Shown piece by piece: positions 16,277-25,174 of a stretch of 64,000 bases of DNA. The notes beneath the pieces are model-generated. The model had not been told where the DNA came from, searched no databases, and worked only from the letters and a program-made list of their open reading frames with translations. The translations under genes were made by a program, and so were the position numbers. The number at the start of each line of letters is the position of its first letter. The stretch's first letter is position 1. Source of the DNA: JACDER01 sp963717765. GTDB lineage: Bacteria; Actinomycetota; Thermoleophilia; Gaiellales; Gaiellaceae. The DNA is taken from the NCBI GenBank assembly GCA_963717765.1, contig CAVQWX010000006.1:24631-88630 (forward strand), in the 5' to 3' direction.

Positions 16277-17899
16277 TCACCTGACGGAGACGAGGGCGCA
16301 GCTCCTCCCGCTCTGATTGCCGGCCCTGTCGCGTGCGCTCAGGCAGAACCGGACGTGCTCGATCTTGCCGGGGGCCCGCCACGTGAAGCGGTACCGGCCG
16401 TTGCGAAACGTCTTCGGCCCGAAGTGCTCGAGCTCTTTCCCCCGGCGGTAGACGCCGCCGTCCACGGACGCGCTGCCGCTGTTGTCCGAAAGCTTGAAAA
16501 ACAGAATCGCAACGGCCTTCCGCCGCACGTTCGTCGCCCGCGGGCGGACGATTGGCCGCGTCTTGTCCACCGGTGGTGGTGGCGGCGGTGGCGGTGGAGG
16601 CGGCGGGTTCCCGCCGGACGTGGCGTTGAGGGCGGCGATGACGTCCACCCTCGGAGCGACGCGGCCGTTGCGCGAGTCCGTGACCGGCTTCCCGGTCGAT
16701 TTCAGCGTCGACTCGATCTGCGCCGGGGTGAGCGACGGATTCTTCTGCAGCAGGTCGGCGGCTGTCGCCGCGGCCGTGGGGGAAGCCTGCGACGTTCCGT
16801 AATAGGTCGAGGTCCCCGAGCCCCTACCGGTCGACGTGTAGGCGGCACCGGGGGCGAGCAGGTCGAGCGCCGAGCTCGAGTTCGAGAAGCAGGCGACCTT
16901 GTCGGCGGCGGTCGAGGAGTTGCAGAAGACCGTGCTCGTCCCGAAGTTGCTGTCGTAGACGGCACCGACCGCGACGACCTCTTCGATACAGGCCGGCAAC
17001 GCCATCTCTGTCGTGGCCTGCTGGTTGCCGCTGGAGGCAAAAAGCGTGACGCCCTGCAGGCGCAGGGAGTGAACGATCGAGGTGAAGTTGGGATTCACGC
17101 CGTCGCAGGTGCCGGGGAAGAGCGCGTCGGTGCCCAGGCTCATGTTGATCACCTTCACGCCGTACTCCGGGTGGTCGAGGATGAACTGGAGGCCCGTGAT
17201 GACCTGCGCGGTGCTGTTGAAGGATCCATCCGCCGCCAGCACGCGCACGGCCACAACCTTCGTCGACGGAGCGATGCCGACAGGCGCGATCGTCCCGTTG
17301 CCGGTGACGATGCCGGCGACGTTCGTCCCGTGCCCGTTGTCGTCCCGCGCGGCCCCGGCGCCGGTCTGCGTGTTCAGGCCGTTCGGACAGTTGCCTCCGC
17401 TTGTCGAGCAGTATTCGGTCACCAGCGAGTCGGCGAGGTCGGGATGGTTCTCCTGCATCCCGGAGTCCAGGATTCCGACCGTCACGCCTGTGCCCGTGTA
17501 ACCGGTCGCGCGTGCCTGGTCGGCATGGACGAGGGCATCGGCCTGCAGGTCTTCGGCATGCCCTGCCATGTCGAGGTAGACGCGGCTGACGTCGGGCGAA
17601 GTCGCGAGTCGCCGCAGCCCTGTGGGGGTCACCCAGCCCGCCATGCCCAGCACCGCGTTCCAATGCGTAGTCGGACGGAACGCGCCGCCGGCCCTCGCCA
17701 GGACGCGCGTGCGGACGGTGCGCACGGTCGAACGGAGGCCCGCGAGCGCTCTCGGCTGTTGCGCCGCGAACGCCACCTGCACGAACGCCCTGCCATGACG
17801 CTCGACGGCGCGCTCCACGCTTGGCCCGATCACGCCGGGATGAGCCTGCGGCGAGCCGAGGAGCAGTGCTAGCGCCGTGACTGCCTTCATCGCGATCAC
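16277..17899 (-). CDS. Secreted subtilisin-like serine protease (S8)
   Basis: This is a 540-residue exported S8 peptidase, separate from the one at 11 kb. Triad residues are Asp145 (VGILDSGMQE), His190 (DNGHGTNVAGIV) and Ser370 (YGTSQASP), with oxyanion Asn292 (ASSGNQQ). A propeptide occupies residues about 20-120. After the catalytic domain come a 12-proline linker and a 90-residue beta domain with two cysteines. The GTG at 17899 or the ATG at 17890 could be the start; neither has a clear ribosome site. It begins 39 bp after the M24 peptidase of the large operon and could be its last gene. Confidence 0.88.
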   Translation of the reverse strand: MIAMKAVTALALLLGSPQAHPGVIGPSVERAVERHGRAFVQVAFAAQQPRALAGLRSTVRTVRTRVLARAGGAFRPTTHWNAVLGMAGWVTPTGLRRLATSPDVSRVYLDMAGHAEDLQADALVHADQARATGYTGTGVTVGILDSGMQENHPDLADSLVTEYCSTSGGNCPNGLNTQTGAGAARDDNGHGTNVAGIVTGNGTIAPVGIAPSTKVVAVRVLAADGSFNSTAQVITGLQFILDHPEYGVKVINMSLGTDALFPGTCDGVNPNFTSIVHSLRLQGVTLFASSGNQQATTEMALPACIEEVVAVGAVYDSNFGTSTVFCNSSTAADKVACFSNSSSALDLLAPGAAYTSTGRGSGTSTYYGTSQASPTAAATAADLLQKNPSLTPAQIESTLKSTGKPVTDSRNGRVAPRVDVIAALNATSGGNPPPPPPPPPPPPVDKTRPIVRPRATNVRRKAVAILFFKLSDNSGSASVDGGVYRRGKELEHFGPKTFRNGRYRFTWRAPGKIEHVRFCLSARDRAGNQSGRSCALVSVR

Positions 17900-17938
17900 G
17901 TCAGGTCACCTTGGCTTCGCGCAGACGTCCCATGAGTT

Positions 17939-19057
17939 TCAACGAAGTTCCGAGCCGTCGAAGATCTTCAGCGGCAAGCTCGAGAGCTGCTCGCCGGCGT
18001 CCTTCCCGATCCGCCAGGTCTCCTGCATGTACAGGCACGAGCCGTCCTCGGCGATGACGTGTGGATGCATCGAGAAGACCATGTTCTCGCGCAGGACGGT
18101 CTCGTTGCCCTCCCCCACGCGAGGATGCTCGATCATCGTCATCCCGATCGAGTGGCCGGTGACGTGCCCGAGCCCGTAGCCCCGGTCCCGGAACGGCTTC
18201 GAGACGGCCATGTGGACGTCGTGCGCGGTCGAGCCGTCCTTCATGACGCGCCGCGCGATCTCGCCGTACTCCGCGTAGGCCTCCATCATCGCCGCGGTCA
18301 CCGAGCTCGGCGCGCCGGCCATGATCGGGCGCGAGACCTCGGCCCAGTGGCCGCTCGGGCCGCCGATCTCGAGGGAGTAGAGCAGCAGGTCGTCGGGGGC
18401 GACGCGGCGCGTCTCGCTGGGGATGACGAACTCCGGACGGGCGCCGCCGGGCGGGCCGTCCGCCAGCACCATGTTCATCGCGTGCCGCCCGGTGCCGAGC
18501 TCGACGAAGCGTGCGGCCGCCGGCGCCATGATCTCGGCCTCGGTCTTCCCCGGCTCGTAGGCGCGCAGCACCTCCCAGAAGCCCTCCTCGTTGATGCTCA
18601 CCGCCTCCCGGACGGACTCCATCTCCGCCGCGCTCTTGATCGCCCGGGTTCGGTCGAAGGCCTCGTCGAACGAGACGACCTCGAAGTCACCCTCGGCGAG
18701 CGCGCGGTAGTCGCGGACGTTCATGACGTAGTCGAGCCCGTAGACGCCGACGCGCGCGGTGCCCGCGCAGCGGTCGCGGAGCCACGCGCCGGGCGTGTCG
18801 ACGAAGACCCTCTCGTCCACCCAAGCCGCATCGTGGAAGCCGACATACCGCGCTTCGCTCGGGAAGACGATCGCCGGGTCACCGTCGAGGGGGACGAGCA
18901 CGTACGCGTACCGGTGGACGATGTTGAACCCGGACATGTACGTGACCGCGCCGTCGAAGCCCGTGTACTCGCTGCCGGAGACGACGAGCGCGTCCACGCC
19001 GTCGCGCGCCATCTCCTCGCGGACGCGGCGATACCTGCCCTCGATCTCGGCGCTCAT
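17939..19057 (-). CDS. M24 family (Xaa-Pro/creatinase-like) peptidase
   Basis: This is a pita-bread-fold protein of the M24 family, which holds Xaa-Pro aminopeptidases and creatinase-type hydrolases. The 372 residues contain an N-terminal creatinase-N domain and a C-terminal M24 domain. Candidate catalytic/metal residues are in LYSLEIGGPSGHWAEVSRP, GHVTGHSIGM, SMHPHVIAED and MQETWRI. The usual first Asp appears as Glu, so metal use is not certain. The ATG at 19057 overlaps the stop of the upstream ketopantoate-reductase gene (ATGA). It is the last clear gene of the 13-gene run and a distant paralogue of the M24 gene at 22.4 kb. Confidence 0.85.
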   Translation of the reverse strand: MSAEIEGRYRRVREEMARDGVDALVVSGSEYTGFDGAVTYMSGFNIVHRYAYVLVPLDGDPAIVFPSEARYVGFHDAAWVDERVFVDTPGAWLRDRCAGTARVGVYGLDYVMNVRDYRALAEGDFEVVSFDEAFDRTRAIKSAAEMESVREAVSINEEGFWEVLRAYEPGKTEAEIMAPAAARFVELGTGRHAMNMVLADGPPGGARPEFVIPSETRRVAPDDLLLYSLEIGGPSGHWAEVSRPIMAGAPSSVTAAMMEAYAEYGEIARRVMKDGSTAHDVHMAVSKPFRDRGYGLGHVTGHSIGMTMIEHPRVGEGNETVLRENMVFSMHPHVIAEDGSCLYMQETWRIGKDAGEQLSSLPLKIFDGSELR

Positions 19058-19965
19058 CTCCACGAGTCCTCCAATGCTTTCACGAGCGCCCAGATCGCGC
19101 GGTTGAGCGGGACGGGTACCCCTTGCTCGTCCCCGCGCTCGACGATCGCGCCGTTCAGGAAATCGATCTCCGTCTGGCGGTGCGCGAGGACGTCCTGGGT
19201 CATGGAGGCCTTATGGTCATGGGCGACGCGGGCGGCGTGGTCGACCATGTCCTCGGGATCGTGGTCGAGCTCGATGCCGAGCGCGCCCGCCACGGCCTCG
19301 CACTCGTCGATCAGGCCGCTGATCAGGCGCCGCGTCGGCTCGAAGTCGCAGATCTCCCCGTGGGCCAGGCCGGTGAGCGCGCCCACCGGGTTCGTGGAGG
19401 CGTTGAAGATCGCCTTCGTCCACTGTGCGCCGCGCGCATCCGCGAGGGCCTGCGTCGTCATGCCGGAGCGGGTCAGTGCGTCCGCAAGCCGCTCGACCTG
19501 GTCCAGCGGCGCGGGGGTCGGCTCGAATGGCCCGATCCAGGTGTCGCCGGCCGTGTCCCAGCCGACGTGGCCGGGAGCGATCACGTGCCCGGCGGGGAAG
19601 GTCGTGCCGCGGATGACGCGGTGTACGTGCACGGCGACCAGCTCCTCGTTCCCAATCCCGTTCTGGACGGAGCACACGGCGCCCTGCTCGAACGCATGCG
19701 CAGTGGCTGCCAGTGCCGCGTCTGTGTGCATGCTCTTGACCGCGACGATCCCGAAGTCACAAGGCGGGAGCTCGGCCGCGTCGCTCGTCGCCCGCAGCCG
19801 GCCGACGAGGTCGCCAACGCCGGAGAGCCGCAGCCCGCCCGCGTTGATCGCGTCGACGTGCGCGGCGTCGAGGTCGTACGCCCACACCTCGACGTCGTCG
19901 AGCTGTGCCAGGTGCGCCGCGAACAAGCTTCCCACCGCACCGCATCCGACTATCGCGACACGCAC
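19054..19965 (-). CDS. Ketopantoate reductase family protein (copy 1)
   Basis: This is a 303-residue NADPH-dependent 2-oxoacid reductase of the PanE/ApbA family. The dinucleotide motif GCGAVGSLFAAHLAQ is at the N-terminus. The catalytic Lys and Asn are in QWTKAIFNASTNPVGAL, and the C-terminal TEIDFLNGAIVERG is also conserved. GTG 19965 has AAGGAG 6 nt upstream and lies inside the 3' end of copy 2 (16-bp overlap). Two adjacent paralogues inside a catabolic-looking operon argue that these reduce pathway-specific oxoacids rather than serving pantothenate synthesis. Confidence 0.88.
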   Translation of the reverse strand: MRVAIVGCGAVGSLFAAHLAQLDDVEVWAYDLDAAHVDAINAGGLRLSGVGDLVGRLRATSDAAELPPCDFGIVAVKSMHTDAALAATAHAFEQGAVCSVQNGIGNEELVAVHVHRVIRGTTFPAGHVIAPGHVGWDTAGDTWIGPFEPTPAPLDQVERLADALTRSGMTTQALADARGAQWTKAIFNASTNPVGALTGLAHGEICDFEPTRRLISGLIDECEAVAGALGIELDHDPEDMVDHAARVAHDHKASMTQDVLAHRQTEIDFLNGAIVERGDEQGVPVPLNRAIWALVKALEDSWR

Positions 19966-20888
19966 GCCTGCTCCTTCGCGCGCACGAGGGCATACATCGC
20001 CTCGTGCAGTGGGACGGGGACGCCCGTGCTTGCCGCTTCGCGGACAACGGCACCCGTGATGAGGTCGATCTCGGTCGGTCGGCCGGCCTCGATGTCTTCC
20101 AGCATGGAAGGCACGTGGGCGCTTCCGCGCTGCGTGGCGAGGACGTTCATCTTCCAGGGATCATCGTGCAGGTCGACTCCCGCCGCAGCAGCCACCCGCT
20201 GCCCCTCCTCCACCAGCTCACGCACGAGGTGCCCGAGCGCGTCGGTGCTTCCCCGGTCGGCGAAGTGCGGGTCGTGCGGCAGATGCGTGAGCGCCGAGAC
20301 CGAGTTGACCGTCGCATTGAAGATCAGCTTCGACCACTGCGCGGGACGGAGGTCCTCGAACGGCCGCGCCTTCAGGCCGGAGCGGACGATCAGCTCGGCA
20401 GTCCGCTCGACCGTCTCGTACGGCGTGTCGCCGTACGGGCCGAGCCAGGTCTCGGTGTCGAGGATGTACTCGACCTCCGCGTCGCCGCGCCGGTTGCCGC
20501 TCATGAACGTGACCGCGGAGATGAGCGGCCAGTCGCCGTAGCGGCGGACGACGTCCTCCGCGCCGAGCCCGTTCTGGACGGTCATCACAGTGGCGCCGGC
20601 GAGATGTCCTTCGAGCGCCGAGGCCGCCTGGTCGAGGTGGGTCGCCTTGGTCGCGACGATGCAGAGGTCGGCGTGCCCGAGCTCGGCCGGGTCGGTCGTG
20701 GCGTCGAGCTGCGCGGTGAAATCGTGGCGACCGGAGACGCGGAGACCACGCTGCTTCAGCGCGCGCGCGTGCTCCTCGCGCCGGGCGAGCACGACAACAT
20801 CGGTCACCTGCGCGAGGTGAGCGGCATAGAGGCTGCCGATCGCGCCTGCTCCGACGATGCAGACGCGCGTGCCGCTACTTCGGTTCAG
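19950..20888 (-). CDS. Ketopantoate reductase family protein (copy 2)
   Basis: This is a second PanE/ApbA-type reductase, about 312 residues, with GAGAIGSLYAAHLAQ and the catalytic AQWSKLIFNATVNSVSAL. No ATG, GTG or TTG lies near the conserved N-terminus. The nearest candidate is a CTG at 20888 whose last two bases are shared with the TGA of the small gene upstream (CTGA). The only standard start is a GTG at 20978, adding 30 basic residues that look like out-of-frame sequence of that small gene. I favour the CTG by analogy with the ATGA couplings in the operon. Confidence 0.85.
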   Translation of the reverse strand: MNRSSGTRVCIVGAGAIGSLYAAHLAQVTDVVVLARREEHARALKQRGLRVSGRHDFTAQLDATTDPAELGHADLCIVATKATHLDQAASALEGHLAGATVMTVQNGLGAEDVVRRYGDWPLISAVTFMSGNRRGDAEVEYILDTETWLGPYGDTPYETVERTAELIVRSGLKARPFEDLRPAQWSKLIFNATVNSVSALTHLPHDPHFADRGSTDALGHLVRELVEEGQRVAAAAGVDLHDDPWKMNVLATQRGSAHVPSMLEDIEAGRPTEIDLITGAVVREAASTGVPVPLHEAMYALVRAKEQACVSR

Positions 20889-21040
20889 CCTTGACCGCCG
20901 GCCGCTTGCTCTTCCTGCTCCTTGCGTCGGCGGTGGTACTCGAGCCTCTCTTCGAACATCGCTTTCGCGCGCTTCCACCGTTCCTGGGTGTCCCGATGGA
21001 CTTGTGCCGCGCTACGGGTTGGCTTCCTCTTCCTCTTCAT
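20885..21040 (-). CDS. Small basic protein (51 aa)
   Basis: This is a 51-residue open frame starting at ATG 21040, very basic at its start (MKRKRKPTRSAAQ) and then a long charged helix (WKRAKAMFEERLEYHRRRK) ending AAGGQG. It has no family I know. Support for it being real: it starts inside the end of the preceding small gene, its stop overlaps the probable CTG start of the reductase, and it fills an otherwise geneless stretch of the operon. The helix could bind nucleic acid or an acidic partner such as the protein encoded just upstream. Confidence 0.45.
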   Translation of the reverse strand: MKRKRKPTRSAAQVHRDTQERWKRAKAMFEERLEYHRRRKEQEEQAAGGQG

Positions 21041-21155
21041 CCGGCTCCTCTCCAAGCAGGTAGCGGATCTCCTTCAGGTGAACCTCGATCTCAACCAGGT
21101 TGGCGTTCGCGTGGAATAGCCCTTCGATGATAGTCCGCACGTCTTCTGGCTCCAT
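21012..21155 (-). CDS. Small acidic protein (47 aa)
   Basis: This is a 47-residue protein (ATG 21155; an in-frame ATG at 21170 adds five residues). An amphipathic helix with heptad-like spacing (VRTIIEGLFHANANLVEI) is followed by EVHLKEIRYLLGEE and an acidic tail of five glutamates. I do not recognise a family; the shape suggests a small dimeric or partner-binding protein. It starts about 60 bp after the synthase-like gene. The GAAGAGGAAGAG tract encodes its Glu tail and, in another frame, the Lys-Arg start of the next small protein. Confidence 0.55.
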   Translation of the reverse strand: MEPEDVRTIIEGLFHANANLVEIEVHLKEIRYLLGEEPDEEEEEANP

Positions 21156-21217
21156 CTGCCCATGCTCCATGCGCGTGGAGCGAACGCAAGCCAACTGACG
21201 GTCTTGGCACAGCTTCG

Positions 21218-22378
21218 TCACCGAGTCGCGCGAGTGACGAGCGCCCGGAACTCGTCGTCCGAGACGAGCCCGTACCGCTCGGCCGCGATCCGCTTCACCT
21301 CGGCGAGCAGATCGCGGTACTCCTCCTCCGGCACGTCCAGTCCGAGCTCGTCGGCCTTGATCCGGATCGAGTCGACGCCGCTCTTCTTGCCGAGGACGAT
21401 GCGCCGCTCGGCGCCGACCAGGTCGGCCGCGAACGGTTCGATCGCAGGCGGATCGTGGAACTGGCTGGCGACCGCGCCGCTCTCGCGCGTGAACAGGTTC
21501 TCGCCCACGACCGGCTTCCAGGGCTCGAGCTCGTAGCCGGACAGCTCCTGCACGCGGCCGGAGACCTCGCGCAGCTTCTCCAGCCGCAGGTTCGTCTCGG
21601 TCCCGTACAGCGCGTGGAGGGCCATCGCGACCTCCCCCAGGTTCGCGTTGCCGGCCCTCTCCCCCATCCCGTTGATCGTCCCGTGCACCCAGCTTGCCCC
21701 CGCGCGAACGGCGGCGACGGCGCCTGCCGTGGCGAGGCCGAAGTCGTTGTGGCCGTGGAAGTGGACGGGGACGTCCGGTCCGAGCCAGTCGCGCGCCTTC
21801 GCCACCAGGTATCCGACGGCCTCGGGAGCGGCGACGCCGATCGTGTCGACCACGACCGCCTCCTGCGCGCCGGCCTGGTGCGCGGTCTTGTAGACGGTCT
21901 CGAGGAAGGAGAGGTCGGCGCGCGTCCCGTCCACGCCGAAGAAGGCGATCGTCATCCCGCTCTGCACGGCGTGCGAGACGGCGTCGTCGATGCGGCGGAG
22001 TACCTCCTCGTGGTCGAGTAGGAGCGCACCGAGCTTGCGCTCGCTGACCGGCGCCTCGATCACCGCCGCGCTCAGGCCGAGCTCGAGCAGCGCGTCCACG
22101 TCGGCGCGGAGGGCGCGGGAGAAGCCCCACACTTCTGCGCGCAGTCCGGCGCCGTGGATGAGCTCGACGGCGCGCCGGTCCTCCTCCGAGACGCGGGGGA
22201 AGCCGGCCTCGATGCGGTCGATGCCGAGCTCGTCCAGGAGTCGCGCGATCTCGAGCTTCTGCTCGGGATCGAGGACGACGCCGACCGTCTGCTCGCCGTC
22301 GCGCAGCGTCGTGTCGTACAAACCGACCCGCCCGCCGATGCGGACGTCGTCGTTCAGGTGTCCGGTCCACACGTTCAT
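21218..22378 (-). CDS. DRE-TIM aldolase: homocitrate/isopropylmalate synthase-like
   Basis: This 386-residue enzyme belongs to the acyl-CoA condensing aldolases (isopropylmalate, homocitrate and citramalate synthases, or HMG-CoA lyase relatives). The signature YDTTLRDGEQTVGV is near residue 22, the metal-binding HFHGHNDFGLATAG near 200, and GMGERAGNANLGE follows. It lacks the C-terminal leucine-binding domain of LeuA, matching the short homocitrate-synthase (NifV) layout. That makes it a candidate carbon-carbon bond-forming or -breaking step of the operon's pathway. ATG 22378 overlaps the M24 stop (ATGA). Confidence 0.85.
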   Translation of the reverse strand: MNVWTGHLNDDVRIGGRVGLYDTTLRDGEQTVGVVLDPEQKLEIARLLDELGIDRIEAGFPRVSEEDRRAVELIHGAGLRAEVWGFSRALRADVDALLELGLSAAVIEAPVSERKLGALLLDHEEVLRRIDDAVSHAVQSGMTIAFFGVDGTRADLSFLETVYKTAHQAGAQEAVVVDTIGVAAPEAVGYLVAKARDWLGPDVPVHFHGHNDFGLATAGAVAAVRAGASWVHGTINGMGERAGNANLGEVAMALHALYGTETNLRLEKLREVSGRVQELSGYELEPWKPVVGENLFTRESGAVASQFHDPPAIEPFAADLVGAERRIVLGKKSGVDSIRIKADELGLDVPEEEYRDLLAEVKRIAAERYGLVSDDEFRALVTRATR

Positions 22379-23514
22379 CGGAAGTCGTCCGGGTAGCGGG
22401 AGAGCTTGTCCGGGCCGTCCGCGGTGATCAGGAAGTTGTCCTCCAGTCGCAGGCCTCCGCCCCCCTCCCAGTAGATTCCCGGCTCGATCGCGAGCACCAT
22501 TCCCTCGCGGATCGTGCCCGATCCGGCCTGGTGCGCGTAGGGAGGCTCGTGCGCGCGGGCGCCGACGCCGTGGCAAATCGGGTGGGAAGGCTGGCCGGGG
22601 TAGCCCGCTTCTGCGATGCCGTCGCGGACGAGCCGGTCGAGCGCGGGCAGGCTCGCGCCGTCGCGAGCATGGTCGACCGCCGCGTTGTAGACGTCGAGAA
22701 GCTGGTCGAGCAGCTCGTCGTACGCGGGCGTCAGGTCGCCGGGGCACACGTTCTTCGTGTGGTCGCACCAGTAGCCGTCGACGCACACCCAGATCTCCAG
22801 GAGCGTCGGCTCGTGCTCCTGCACGGGACGTTCGCCCGTCGCCGTGAAGGTGCGGATGCCGGGGCCCGACCAGACGAGGGAGTAGCCTCTCGCGCGGCCG
22901 CCGCCTTCGGCGAGCACGTGGCCCTCCCACATCGCAGCGACCTCGCTCTCCTTCATGCCCGCGCGAATGTTCTGCGCGACGTGCTCGGTTGCGGACGCCG
23001 CCAGGTCGTTCGCCTCCCGCATCCGTTCGATCTCCTGCCCGGTCTTGATCATGCGCGCCTCCGCGAGCAGCGGCGACGCGTCCTCGGCCGCGCCGAACGC
23101 CTCGAAGAACGGTTGCGTGAAGACGGTCGGTTCTCCGACCATGCGGTCGGCGACCTGGGTACCTTGCGAGAGCTCGAGGCCGATGCGCTCGAGCCCGCGC
23201 TCACGGCAGACGGCCTGAGCCAGGTCGGTCGATCTGGCCCAGGCCGGGCGCGGATCGTCCGGCGCATAACCCTTGAACGGCCGCAGATCGACCGTCCACG
23301 CCGTGCTGGAGGCCTCGTCCAGCTGCGGTTCCATCACAACCAGCGTGGGATCTCCTTCCCGGGGGAAGACGACGACGTCGTAGCCCTTCATGCACCAGTA
23401 GTTGGAGAGGTAGAGGACGTTGTCGGGGGCGCGCACCACCAGCGCGTCGAGATCGCGCTCGGCCATGAGCGCGCGCACACGGCCCAGCTTGGCGTCGTCT
23501 CGCGGCCGGCTCAT
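22375..23514 (-). CDS. M24 family (Xaa-Pro/creatinase-like) peptidase
   Basis: This is a 379-residue M24 protein with an N-terminal creatinase-N domain (ALVVRAPDNVLYLSNYWCMK) and a C-terminal pita-bread domain. Metal and catalytic motifs are well kept: CVDGYWCDHTKN, ICHGVGARAHE, LAIEPGIYWEG and LRLEDNFLI. It is probably an active di-metal hydrolase acting on an Xaa-Pro peptide, a dimethylsulfoniopropionate-like compound or a creatine-like substrate; sequence alone does not decide. The ATG at 23514 overlaps the upstream stop (ATGA) and the stop overlaps the next start (ATGA). Confidence 0.88.
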   Translation of the reverse strand: MSRPRDDAKLGRVRALMAERDLDALVVRAPDNVLYLSNYWCMKGYDVVVFPREGDPTLVVMEPQLDEASSTAWTVDLRPFKGYAPDDPRPAWARSTDLAQAVCRERGLERIGLELSQGTQVADRMVGEPTVFTQPFFEAFGAAEDASPLLAEARMIKTGQEIERMREANDLAASATEHVAQNIRAGMKESEVAAMWEGHVLAEGGGRARGYSLVWSGPGIRTFTATGERPVQEHEPTLLEIWVCVDGYWCDHTKNVCPGDLTPAYDELLDQLLDVYNAAVDHARDGASLPALDRLVRDGIAEAGYPGQPSHPICHGVGARAHEPPYAHQAGSGTIREGMVLAIEPGIYWEGGGGLRLEDNFLITADGPDKLSRYPDDFR

Positions 23515-24254
23515 CGGCGAATTCCTTCGCGCGCGTGGCTGAGGTAGATCGTCCGGTCGCCGAACTCGTCGAGGATCCGCCGCCGCGTCTCCACCGCGAG
23601 CTGGGGGTCCTCGTCATAGCCGAATGTCCATTCCGGGTGATCGAGCTGTGCGGGGTGCGGCACGGCGTCCGCCACAATCACCGCGTAGTTGCCGACCAGG
23701 AGGCCCGCGTGCCCGTCGTCGTGTCCCGGAAGCGGGACGACCTTGACTCCGGGCGCGATCTCGTCGCGGTCGCCGACCGCCTCGATGTCCTCGATCCCGA
23801 GGACGCAGCGATCGATGTGCACCCGCCCGGCACGACGGCGCGCAGCTGCGAGCGCATCCTCGTGCAGCAGGTACCGGGCGCGCGGAAACGTGCGGCTCCC
23901 GTCCTCCTGGGCGTTCCATCCGACGTGGTCGATGTGGACGTGCGTCAGGAAGACGATGTCGACGTCGTCGGGCTCGACCCCGTGCCGCCGCAGCTCGGGC
24001 AGCAGCTTCTCCTGCGACTCCGGCTCGGGCATCCAGTCCGTCCACAGCCCCTTGGGCCCGGCGCCTGTGTCCACCACGATCGTCCGGTCTCCCGCACGCA
24101 CGAGGAAGCACATGATCGGCAGCCGCCAGTCGTTGCCGGAGACCAGCTCGGGGTAGCGGTCGCGGTACGGCGCCCAATCCGTCTCCGACATGTCCGGGAA
24201 GAGCTCTTCGAGCGGCCCCAGCAGGCCGACGCCGTCGGCGAGCGGCTCTACCAC
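23511..24254 (-). CDS. Metallo-beta-lactamase fold hydrolase
   Basis: This is a 247-residue MBL-fold enzyme. The zinc motif THVHIDHVGWN (HxHxDH) is near residue 105, with later His and Asp ligands in LPGHDDGHAG and VADAVPHPAQL. This resembles the quorum-quenching lactonase/YtnP-like branch, but the substrate is unknown. The GTG at 24254 overlaps the stop of the FAH gene by 7 nt (GTGGTAG). The reading frame is open further upstream, but that part lies over the FAH gene and has no family character. Confidence 0.85.
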   Translation of the reverse strand: MVEPLADGVGLLGPLEELFPDMSETDWAPYRDRYPELVSGNDWRLPIMCFLVRAGDRTIVVDTGAGPKGLWTDWMPEPESQEKLLPELRRHGVEPDDVDIVFLTHVHIDHVGWNAQEDGSRTFPRARYLLHEDALAAARRRAGRVHIDRCVLGIEDIEAVGDRDEIAPGVKVVPLPGHDDGHAGLLVGNYAVIVADAVPHPAQLDHPEWTFGYDEDPQLAVETRRRILDEFGDRTIYLSHAREGIRR

Positions 24255-25117
24255 CGCACGCGCTCGGGCGGCGGCTCTCCGTGGGCCTCCTCCCAGGAGA
24301 CCACGGGGTTCCGCAGAACGCCGATCCTCTCGATCTCCGCCTCGATCACGTCCCCGGGCTTGAGGTAGAGCGAGGCCGCATCCTCCGAGAAGCCCGCGAC
24401 GCCGGAAACGGTGCCCGTGGAAACGACGTCCCCCGCGCTGTATCCGAGCGCCGAGTAGCGGGAGAGGATCTCCGGGATCGTCACGCTCATGTTCGCCGAG
24501 TGCGAGCGCTGGCGCGACTCGCCGTTCACGCGCAGCTCCATCGCGAGGTCGTGTGGGTCGCCGATCTCGTCGGGGGTCACGATCCACGGCCCGAGCGGGC
24601 AGAAGGTGTCGATCGCCTTGCAGAACGAGAAGACGCCCGACTCCATCTCGCGCCGCTGGATGTCGCGCGCCGTGATGTCGTTGAAGATCACGTAGCCGCC
24701 GATGTAGTCCTCCGCCTCCTCCGGGCCGAACCACTTGCCCGCCTTGCGGATGACCACCGCGAGCTCGAGCTCGTAGTCGAGCTCCTCGGTGAGGTGCTCG
24801 GGGTACACGACAGGATCGTCCGGCCCGATGATCGCGTCCACGTTCTGGAAGAAGACGATCCAGGGCGCGATCTTGTGCGACCAGCCGACGCGCTTGGATT
24901 CCTCCTCGTGCTCGCGGAAGTTGCCGGCGGTGTGAAAGAACTTCTTGGGGATGATCGGGGCGCGCAGACGGATGTCGGCGAGCGCGTACTCCTTCCCCGT
25001 CGTGTGTGGAACCTCGTCACGCTCGAACAGCTCGCGCATCGAGCCCGCGTCGAGCTCGGCGATCAGGTCGCCCTCGACGCGCCCGACCCTGCCTTCATCG
25101 AAGGTGGCAAGCTTCAT
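24248..25117 (-). CDS. Fumarylacetoacetate hydrolase family enzyme
   Basis: This is a 289-residue FAH-superfamily protein. Members hydrolyse C-C bonds of acylpyruvates, hydrate 2-oxo-pentenoates or decarboxylate oxaloacetate, usually late in aromatic or heterocycle degradation. Visible features are the divalent-metal glutamates in ELDYELELAVVIRKAG, the FNDITARDIQRREM segment and the C-terminal STGTVSGVAGFSE. ATG 25117 follows a TAGCAT box by 8 nt, so this gene may begin its own near-leaderless transcript inside the larger run. Confidence 0.88.
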   Translation of the reverse strand: MKLATFDEGRVGRVEGDLIAELDAGSMRELFERDEVPHTTGKEYALADIRLRAPIIPKKFFHTAGNFREHEEESKRVGWSHKIAPWIVFFQNVDAIIGPDDPVVYPEHLTEELDYELELAVVIRKAGKWFGPEEAEDYIGGYVIFNDITARDIQRREMESGVFSFCKAIDTFCPLGPWIVTPDEIGDPHDLAMELRVNGESRQRSHSANMSVTIPEILSRYSALGYSAGDVVSTGTVSGVAGFSEDAASLYLKPGDVIEAEIERIGVLRNPVVSWEEAHGEPPPERVRW

Positions 25118-25125
25118 CGCCGCCG

Positions 25126-25131
25126 ATGCTA
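25126..25131 (-). promoter_or_regulatory. Possible -10 box before the FAH gene
   Basis: TAGCAT on the minus strand ends 8 nt before the ATG at 25117, in the only sizeable gap (57 bp) of the first half of the operon. It may be an internal promoter. Confidence 0.4.
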
Positions 25132-25174
25132 ATCACGCTCATCCAAGAACGCGACGGCAAGTCGATCTGCCTCG

